Source: UBA6186 sp050012295
GTDB lineage: Bacteria > Pseudomonadota > Gammaproteobacteria > UBA6186 > Azoamicaceae
Direction: 5' to 3'
Assembly: GCA_050012295.1 (NCBI GenBank)
Contig: JBEKHL010000017.1
Coordinates: forward strand, 1 to 28,094
DNA length: 28,094 bases
In this document: one piece after another, positions 22,681 to 28,094 of the stretch
Position numbering within the stretch: position 1 is the first letter of the stretch
Layout: each line of letters starts with the position of its first letter
Translations under genes and position numbers: made by a program
Notes under the pieces: generated by a model
Seen by the model: the letters and a program-made list of their open reading frames with translations, nothing else
What the model was told of the DNA's origin: nothing
Database searches by the model: none

Positions 22681-24174
22681 ATGATGTTGTCTCTCCCTAG
22701 TCCTGAATTATTACAAATTATTATAGTTTTTATTATTTATATAATAGCTGTTTTAGTAATAGCTATTATTGGTAAATATGTAACTAGAAACTTATCAGAT
22801 TATATTTTAGCTGGGAGAAGATTAAGCGGTCCAATCGCGGCTTTAGGTGCTGGCGCTTCAGACATGAGCAGTTGGTTAACTATGGCGTTGCCAGGGTTAA
22901 TTTATACTAAAGGCCTTAATAAAATTTGGATGCCGATAGGTTTATTAATTGGGGCTTGGTGTAATTGGATCTTTGTTGCTAAACGATTACGAGTTTATAC
23001 TGAAATTGCCAATAATTCTTTAACTTTACCTTCTTATTTACATAATCGATTTCAAGATCATAAAAGAATTTTACGGTTAGTAACTAGTCTTGCTAGTATA
23101 ATGTTTTTTACTTGTTATGCTGCAGCCGGATTTATTGCTGGAGCAATATTATTTCAAGATCTTTTTGGTTTAGAGTATTTATCAGCATTATTACTTAGCT
23201 CAATAATTATAATTTCTTATACTACTATAGGTGGATTTTTAGCAGTAAATTGGATAGATTTTTTTCAAGGTAGTTTAATGTTTGTAGCGTTATTAATTGT
23301 TCCAATTGTAACAATTAATAATTTAGGTGGAGTTGAACCAGCAGTTACTATGGTTCATAACATTAATCATAATTATTTAAACATATTTAGTGATCTAAAA
23401 ATTTTAGGTCTAAGTTCATTATTAGTGTGGGGGTTAGGATATTTTGGTCAACCACATATTAATGTTAGATTTATGGCCATTAGATCAATTACAGAATTAC
23501 CAATTGCTAGACGTATTTGTATGAGTTGGACGTTATTATCTTTACTTGGAGCGATAGCAACAGGGTTTTTTGGTATAGCATTTTATGGACAAAATAATTT
23601 AGAGTCACCAGAGACAGTATTTCTTGCCTTGTCTAGAGCATTATTTAATCCTTGGGTTACAGGTATTTTATGGTCGGCAGTATTGGCTTCTATTATGAAT
23701 TCTGTATCAGCATATATTTTAACTACTGCAAGTATTGTAGTTGAAGATTTTGTTCATCTTTCTGGTAAAAAAATTGTTAGCGATAGGCAATGTTTATTAA
23801 TTGGTAAAATTATTATGATAATTGTTTCAATAATTGCAGTATTATTAGCATTAGATCAGAGTAAAACTATTTTAGGTTCGGTAGCATTTGCGTGGTCTGG
23901 GTTAGGTGCAGCATTTGGACCAACAATATTATGTAGCTTATATTGGCGTAAAATGACTAAACATGCTGCAATTTGTGGGATTATTGTTGGTATGGTAGTA
24001 GTTGTAATTAGTCAAAAATTATTAAACCATCCTGATTTAGGAGTGGGTTTCGAAATTTTACCAGGGTTTTTATTAAGTACTTTAACTATTATAATAGTTA
24101 CTTTATATACTAAAGCTCCGTCTAAAGAAGTGCTAGCAAAATTTGATATGATGCTCAAACAAATTAAAAATTAA
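22681..24174 (+). CDS. putP: Sodium/proline symporter
   Basis: Sodium-coupled proline importer of the SSS family, 497 residues, normal length. About 13 hydrophobic segments are visible. The PutP-type signature is strong: YILAGRRLSGPIAALGAGASDMSSWLTMALPG at roughly 38-69 includes the Asp needed for sodium binding. GLGYFGQPHINVRFMA (about 250-265) and WSAVLASIMNSVSAYILT (about 333-350) are also typical. Proline may serve as carbon source or osmolyte. The gene ends at 24174, with the convergent HIT gene starting at the next base, so no room is left for a separate terminator. Confidence 0.93.
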   Translation: MMLSLPSPELLQIIIVFIIYIIAVLVIAIIGKYVTRNLSDYILAGRRLSGPIAALGAGASDMSSWLTMALPGLIYTKGLNKIWMPIGLLIGAWCNWIFVAKRLRVYTEIANNSLTLPSYLHNRFQDHKRILRLVTSLASIMFFTCYAAAGFIAGAILFQDLFGLEYLSALLLSSIIIISYTTIGGFLAVNWIDFFQGSLMFVALLIVPIVTINNLGGVEPAVTMVHNINHNYLNIFSDLKILGLSSLLVWGLGYFGQPHINVRFMAIRSITELPIARRICMSWTLLSLLGAIATGFFGIAFYGQNNLESPETVFLALSRALFNPWVTGILWSAVLASIMNSVSAYILTTASIVVEDFVHLSGKKIVSDRQCLLIGKIIMIIVSIIAVLLALDQSKTILGSVAFAWSGLGAAFGPTILCSLYWRKMTKHAAICGIIVGMVVVVISQKLLNHPDLGVGFEILPGFLLSTLTIIIVTLYTKAPSKEVLAKFDMMLKQIKN

Positions 24175-24519
24175 CTAAAATCCTGATAAATTTTTACCAC
24201 TCAGTATATGAAAGTGTAGATGATCGACCATCTGTCCGCCTTCTTTGCCAGTATTAATTATTGTTCTAAATCCAGCTAAAGATAATTGTTTTGCTATTTC
24301 CGGAATTTTATACATTGCATACGTAATAATTTCCTGATGTTCGAAACCAAGATCGGATAAGCTTCTTATATGTAATTTTGGTACTAATAATAAGTGAGTT
24401 TGAGCTTTTGGATTAATATCTTTAAATACTACAACAATATCATCTTGATATATAAATTCTGCTGGTAATTCATTATTAATTATTTTACAGAAAATGCAAT
24501 CTATAGGTTTATTATCCAT
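24175..24519 (-). CDS. HIT-family nucleotide-binding protein (HinT-like)
   Basis: A 114-residue histidine-triad protein that probably hydrolyses purine nucleoside phosphoramidates or similar adenylates. It begins with the typical DCIFCKIINNELPAEFIYQDD, continues FKDINPKAQTHLLLVPKLHI, and has the triad as VDHLHFHILSG at about 98-108, a form of the HxHxH motif. The two Cys at about 8 and 11 match zinc-binding members. A good AAGGGAG ribosome site precedes the ATG. It is last in the SPOR-hslV-hslU-HIT run, 23 bases after hslU. Confidence 0.93.
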   Translation of the reverse strand: MDNKPIDCIFCKIINNELPAEFIYQDDIVVVFKDINPKAQTHLLLVPKLHIRSLSDLGFEHQEIITYAMYKIPEIAKQLSLAGFRTIINTGKEGGQMVDHLHFHILSGKNLSGF

Positions 24520-24542
24520 TACTAAGCTCCCTTATTTTTATT

Positions 24543-25874
24543 TTATAAAATAAATCTGGTTAGATCCTCATTTTTACTTAAATGTTCTAATTGTTGCAAT
24601 ACATATTTGTCATCGATTGTTAATTTAGTTCCGTCTTCTAAGTCTGAGGCCTTAAAAGAAATATCTTCTAATGCTCGTTCTAAAACAGTATGTAATCGTC
24701 TAGCACCAATATTTTCAGTTTTTTCATTAATTTCCCATGCAATTTTAGCTAACGTTTGAATGCCAGTAGTAGTAAATATTAAATCTATGCCTTCAGTTTT
24801 TAGTAAGGCACAATATTGTTCAGTTAAGCTAGCTTTAGGCTCTGTTAAAATTTTTATAAAGTCAGCGGTAGTTAGAGGATCTAATTCAACCCGAATTGGT
24901 AACCTACCTTGTAGTTCTGGGATTAGATCGGATGGTTTAGAGAAATGGAAAGCGCCAGAAGTTATAAATAAAATATGATCGGTTTTTACCATTCCATATT
25001 TAGTAGAAACTGTAGAGCCTTCTATTAGTGGTAATAAATCGCGCTGAACTCCTTCTCTAGATATATCGGTATTTTGTACTCTTTCTGAACGTTGAGCTAT
25101 TTTGTCTATTTCGTCGATAAATACTATGCCGGATTGTTCAACTTTTTCAATGGCATTAATTTTTAAATCGTCATCATTAATTAATTTTGCTGATTCTTCT
25201 TCACTTAAGAATTTAAATGCATCTTTTATTTTCATTTTTCTTAGTCGTTTTTTTTCTCCAGATAAATTTTGAAACATACTTTGTAATTGGCTAGTCATTT
25301 CTTCCATTCCTGGTGGAGCCATAATTTCAATACCGATGGCACTATAAGAACTTTCAATTTCTATTTCTTGGTTGTCTAGTTCACCATCTTGTAATTTTTT
25401 GCTAAATAGCTCTCTGGTTACTACGCTATCTTCTATTGAGTTTTCGTTAGGGGTTTTACTAGACGGTAATAATATATCTAAAATTCGATCTTGGGCAATT
25501 TTACTAGCGTGTTCTTTAACTTTAGTAAAAGCTTCTATCCTAGTATTTTTTACAGCAATATCGGTTAAATCTCGGATTATAGATTCTACATCTCGTCCAA
25601 CATAGCCTATTTCGGTAAATTTAGTTGCTTCTACTTTTATAAATGGAGCATTGGCTAATTTGGCCAAACGTTTAGCAATTTCTGTTTTACCAACACCGGT
25701 TGGTCCTATCATTAAAATGTTTTTAGGAGTAATTTCATTACAAAGTGGTTGCTCTATTTTCATACGGCGGTAGCGATTACGTAGAGCTATAGCAACAGCC
25801 CGTTTAGCCTTTTCTTGCCCTACTATATGTTTATCAAGTTCACGTTGAATTTGAGAAGGGGTTAAGTGTTCCAT
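24543..25874 (-). CDS. hslU: ATP-dependent protease ATPase subunit HslU
   Basis: AAA+ unfoldase of the HslUV (ClpYQ) protease, which feeds proteins to HslV. It has 443 residues and full length. Visible are the N-terminal helix with LDKHIVGQEKAKRAVAIALRNRYRR, Walker A GPTGVGKT (57-64), the pore loop GYVGRD (90-95), the Walker B IVFIDEID region near residue 250, the sensor/arginine-finger region GRLPIRVEL and GARRLHTVLE, and a C-terminus LTRFIL that docks into HslV. The variable I-domain (about 110-230) is present. The start overlaps the hslV 3' end by 13 bases. Confidence 0.97.
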   Translation of the reverse strand: MEHLTPSQIQRELDKHIVGQEKAKRAVAIALRNRYRRMKIEQPLCNEITPKNILMIGPTGVGKTEIAKRLAKLANAPFIKVEATKFTEIGYVGRDVESIIRDLTDIAVKNTRIEAFTKVKEHASKIAQDRILDILLPSSKTPNENSIEDSVVTRELFSKKLQDGELDNQEIEIESSYSAIGIEIMAPPGMEEMTSQLQSMFQNLSGEKKRLRKMKIKDAFKFLSEEESAKLINDDDLKINAIEKVEQSGIVFIDEIDKIAQRSERVQNTDISREGVQRDLLPLIEGSTVSTKYGMVKTDHILFITSGAFHFSKPSDLIPELQGRLPIRVELDPLTTADFIKILTEPKASLTEQYCALLKTEGIDLIFTTTGIQTLAKIAWEINEKTENIGARRLHTVLERALEDISFKASDLEDGTKLTIDDKYVLQQLEHLSKNEDLTRFIL

Positions 25875-26431
25875 TCAATTACCTCAATAGTTCGGTATTC
25901 ATTAGTAAATACACACATTTTAGTTGCGATATCTAGGGATTTTTCTACTATTTGTATAGCGTTTAATTCAGTATTATTTAATAAAGCGGTAGCTGCAGCT
26001 TGAGCAAATGTTCCTCCAGAACCAATAGCCATTAAGCCATCTTCAGGCTCTATTACATCACCATTACCGGTTATTATTAAGGAAGTTTTAGCATCAGCAA
26101 CACATAACATTGCTTCTAATCGACGTAATATTTTATCAGTACGCCAATCTTTTGCTAGCTCAACTGCAGCTCTAGTTAAATGTCCAGAATAAGATTCTAG
26201 TTTAGCTTCGAATTTTTCGAACAAGGTAAAAGCATCGGCAGTACCTCCGGCAAACCCAGCAATAACTTTATCTTTAAATAGGCGACGTACTTTTTTTGCA
26301 TTTCCTTTTAAAATCATAGATTTTGCAAAAGTTATTTGTCCGTCTGCACCTATAACAACTTTATTGTCTTTCCTGACGCTAACTACTGTAGTGCCACAAA
26401 ATTGTTTATGGTTATTATATATAGTATTCAT
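25862..26431 (-). CDS. hslV: ATP-dependent protease peptidase subunit HslV
   Basis: Proteasome-like Thr peptidase of HslUV, 189 residues. The catalytic stretch GTTVVSVRKDNKVVIGADGQ starts at residue 13, so the mature N-terminal Thr would be Thr14 after removal of a 13-residue propeptide ending FCG. E. coli has only the initiator Met before the Thr; longer propeptides occur in other lineages. KGNAKKVRRL, IAGFAGGTADAFTLFE and the GSGGTFAQAAATALL motif are intact. It sits between the SPOR gene and hslU, the gammaproteobacterial order. Confidence 0.96.
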   Translation of the reverse strand: MNTIYNNHKQFCGTTVVSVRKDNKVVIGADGQITFAKSMILKGNAKKVRRLFKDKVIAGFAGGTADAFTLFEKFEAKLESYSGHLTRAAVELAKDWRTDKILRRLEAMLCVADAKTSLIITGNGDVIEPEDGLMAIGSGGTFAQAAATALLNNTELNAIQIVEKSLDIATKMCVFTNEYRTIEVIEWNT

Positions 26432-26448
26432 AGTGTTAACCTATATGT

Positions 26449-27072
26449 TTAGTTTTCGTTTTTTTCATTGATTCTTATAAAGGTATTTTTAAACCCTGCC
26501 AAATCTAATTGTCGTTTTTTGACTATGGCTATTTCTTCTGAGGAAAAAGGCCCAAGTAATACTTTATACCAAACTTTGTCTTGGATAGAAGATGTTTCTA
26601 TATTAGTTTCGAAGCCTTGTAAAGTTAATTTAGCTTTTAATTCATCAGCTTCTATTACGGTATGAAAGGTTCCTGCTTGGATATAATAATAATTTTTATT
26701 AGTTGGCGATCCCATTTTGGGCAGCAAGTTATAAAACTCATAATTGTTAGTATGGTTGGGTTTTTTAGTATTAATATTAGTATTTTTATTAATATTATGA
26801 GGAGCTAATACTTTATTATGGCTATGGGGAGAGAGCTTTTTATTAGATAATTTGTATGATATATCCATGTTGTTTTTGCTTAAAAAAATTATTAGCAGAG
26901 TAATTATAATTCCAACTAACAGCCCTGTTAAAAAAATGATAATAGAACTATTATTTTTAGCTGGCAAGCTAGATTTTGTTCTGTTGCGTCTGCTTGCATG
27001 AGGTCTATTAAAAAAGATTTTTGTATTTGCGTGCATAATAGTCATTAATAATAGCCGATATAAATTATTCAC
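26449..27072 (-). CDS. SPOR-domain membrane protein (FtsN-like)
   Basis: A 207-residue bitopic membrane protein. A basic cytoplasmic N-terminus (RPHASRRNRTKSS) leads to one helix (about 44-64), an Asn/Lys/His-rich periplasmic linker, and a C-terminal SPOR domain (about 130-203: YYIQAGTFHTVIEADELKAK, YKVLLGPFSS, AGFKNTFIRI) that binds denuded septal peptidoglycan. Position directly before hslV-hslU is that of ftsN in many gammaproteobacteria, so a division role is likely. The listed start is GTG (27070-27072). ATG codons at 27043-27045 and 27034-27036 would remove 9 or 12 residues and fit a normal N-terminus as well. Confidence 0.85.
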   Translation of the reverse strand: MNNLYRLLLMTIMHANTKIFFNRPHASRRNRTKSSLPAKNNSSIIIFLTGLLVGIIITLLIIFLSKNNMDISYKLSNKKLSPHSHNKVLAPHNINKNTNINTKKPNHTNNYEFYNLLPKMGSPTNKNYYYIQAGTFHTVIEADELKAKLTLQGFETNIETSSIQDKVWYKVLLGPFSSEEIAIVKKRQLDLAGFKNTFIRINEKNEN

Positions 27073-27087
27073 AATAGTTAAAAAATT

Positions 27088-27138
27088 CCTTGATTATCAA
27101 AAGGTTTATTTTGTAATAAAAATTATTAGATAACAAGG
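27088..27138. repeat. Imperfect inverted repeat in the SPOR / glycosyltransferase divergent gap
   Basis: CCTTGATTATC (27088-27098) pairs with GATAACAAGG (27129-27138) with one bulged base. It lies 15 bases upstream of the GTG start of the SPOR gene and includes its distant AAGGA. It could be an operator or hairpin, or chance. Confidence 0.35.
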
Positions 27139-27145
27139 GCTACAA

Positions 27146-27190
27146 TATATACTTAATGCACATTCTAGCATTATATCAATTTTAGTATAT
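27146..27190. repeat. Degenerate copy of the TATATACT-AATGCA palindrome
   Basis: TATATACTTAATGCA (27146-27160) matches the end of the 2950 element and the 21126 palindrome except at the ninth base. An inverted AGTATAT at 27184-27190 pairs with ATATACT at 27147-27153. It lies 34-78 bases before the ATG at 27224. It is more diverged than the other two copies. Confidence 0.5.
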
Positions 27191-27223
27191 TATTATTTTA
27201 TTTAGAGGTTTTTAGCAATTAAT

Positions 27224-28094
27224 ATGACAATTAATATGAATAGTATAAAAAAAATATTGTTAACTTTTTTCATAACATCATTAAGTATAATAATATTAAT
27301 TTATGTATTTACTGCAACAATACTTTTTTATATCGGTCCTTTAGAAACTAGAACGGTAAAACAAAATTTAGAAAAAAATCCAGCTAATATTGTAGTGTCA
27401 TTAACTACAACTCCAGATAGAATTAATAAAATTCAACCTGTACTTAAATCTCTTTATAGGCAAAGTATTAAACCAGATCGAATTTATCTAAATATACCGC
27501 GAGATAACAATGATGATGAAAAATATATTATACCAGCCTGGCTTAAAACCGATCCAAAAGTAATCGTTAATAGAACTAAAGATTATGGTCCGGCCATTAA
27601 ACTTATAGGTACCTTAGAAAAAGAACATGATCCAGATACTATAATAATTACTGTTGACGATAATCATATTTATCCAAAACATTCTATAAGAGATATAGTG
27701 AAGCAATATTTGCCAGGTACTTATAAGACTAATTATAAATTAAGTAGTGTCGTTACTACGGATGGGTTAAATATTTTGTTTAAGCCAAATTTTGAATTAG
27801 AGGAAAAACCAATAACGTTAGGTGATAGGCCAAGCTTGAATGTGCTTGGTTCTAGTGTGGTTGCTTATAAGCGTAAGTTTTTTAAAGATGATATTTTTTC
27901 ATTAATGGATAATATGCCAAAAAGTTGTTTTTTAAGTGATGATTTGATGATTTCGGCATATTTGTTAAACAAAGGTATTAGTATAGTAAAAATATCTGGA
28001 ATTTCTTACAATAAAGTTATTAAAGAATTGTTAATCAAAGAATTATCAGGAGCTACTACTAGGGATAATTGGTCGTACAATTATAGCGATTGTC
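27224..28094 (+). CDS. Putative membrane-anchored glycosyltransferase, 3'-truncated by the window
   Basis: An open frame from ATG 27224 to the last base (290 codons, no stop). The N-terminus has a long hydrophobic segment (about 11-37). A GT-A-like domain follows: NIVVSLTTTPDRINKIQPVL (55-74), SIKPDRIYLNIP (81-92), DYGPAIKLIGTLE (120-132), TIIITVDDNHIYP (139-151) and LSDDLMISAYLLNKG (237-251). This motif order fits a family of poorly characterised transferases found in bacteria, algae and large viruses, in which the metal site usually reads VDDD; here the third Asp is Asn. An in-frame ATG at 27236 is an alternative start. The substrate is unknown. Confidence 0.7.
   Translation, partial: MTINMNSIKKILLTFFITSLSIIILIYVFTATILFYIGPLETRTVKQNLEKNPANIVVSLTTTPDRINKIQPVLKSLYRQSIKPDRIYLNIPRDNNDDEKYIIPAWLKTDPKVIVNRTKDYGPAIKLIGTLEKEHDPDTIIITVDDNHIYPKHSIRDIVKQYLPGTYKTNYKLSSVVTTDGLNILFKPNFELEEKPITLGDRPSLNVLGSSVVAYKRKFFKDDIFSLMDNMPKSCFLSDDLMISAYLLNKGISIVKISGISYNKVIKELLIKELSGATTRDNWSYNYSDC

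Overview
The window is AT-rich, densely packed chromosomal DNA from a proteobacterium, most likely a gammaproteobacterium with a host-associated or intracellular lifestyle. The lineage call rests on gene order. Divergent pepA | lptF-lptG and a SPOR-domain (FtsN-like) gene ahead of hslV-hslU are both arrangements typical of gammaproteobacteria. A detached BarA/LetS-like phosphotransfer domain, an RMD1/DUF155 protein, a histone H1-like protein and a split HipBST module fit a Legionella/Coxiella-like relative, but the species cannot be named from the sequence. No rRNA, tRNA, CRISPR array or transposase gene was seen.

Layout. Bases 1-1311 hold the 3' end of a cysteine-rich surface-type protein built on near-identical tandem repeats. 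Next come pepA (minus strand) and, divergently, lptF-lptG for LPS export; a 127-bp near-palindromic element fills most of the gap between them. A membrane-anchored coiled-coil protein of unknown role and a three-gene polar amino-acid ABC importer follow (5.3-8.1 kb). The 8.2-12.6 kb stretch is an accessory glycan island: a CgeB/GT1-like transferase, a GT69/CAP59-like transferase, a GT90/CAP10-like transferase and an FkbM methyltransferase preceded by a small coupled ORF. A TPR protein and a complete hipB-hipS-hipT module with a 13-bp inverted-repeat operator candidate follow (12.6-15.1 kb).

The remainder is mostly housekeeping: recO and era (minus strand), an RhlE-like RNA helicase with a DETD motif, a lone HPt protein, a DEDDy exonuclease, a LOG-family protein, adk, a histone H1-like gene with a clear terminator, tsaB, an RMD1-family protein, putP, then SPOR-hslV-hslU-HIT on the minus strand. 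The right edge carries a 3'-truncated putative glycosyltransferase gene (27224 to the end), open to the window boundary.

The most interesting points are the two neighbouring glycosyltransferases resembling fungal capsule (CAP59/CAP10) families, the HipBST module with a variant Gly-rich loop, and a small family of palindromic sequences sharing TATATACT(G/A/T)AATGCA. The palindromes lie just upstream of three unrelated plus-strand genes.
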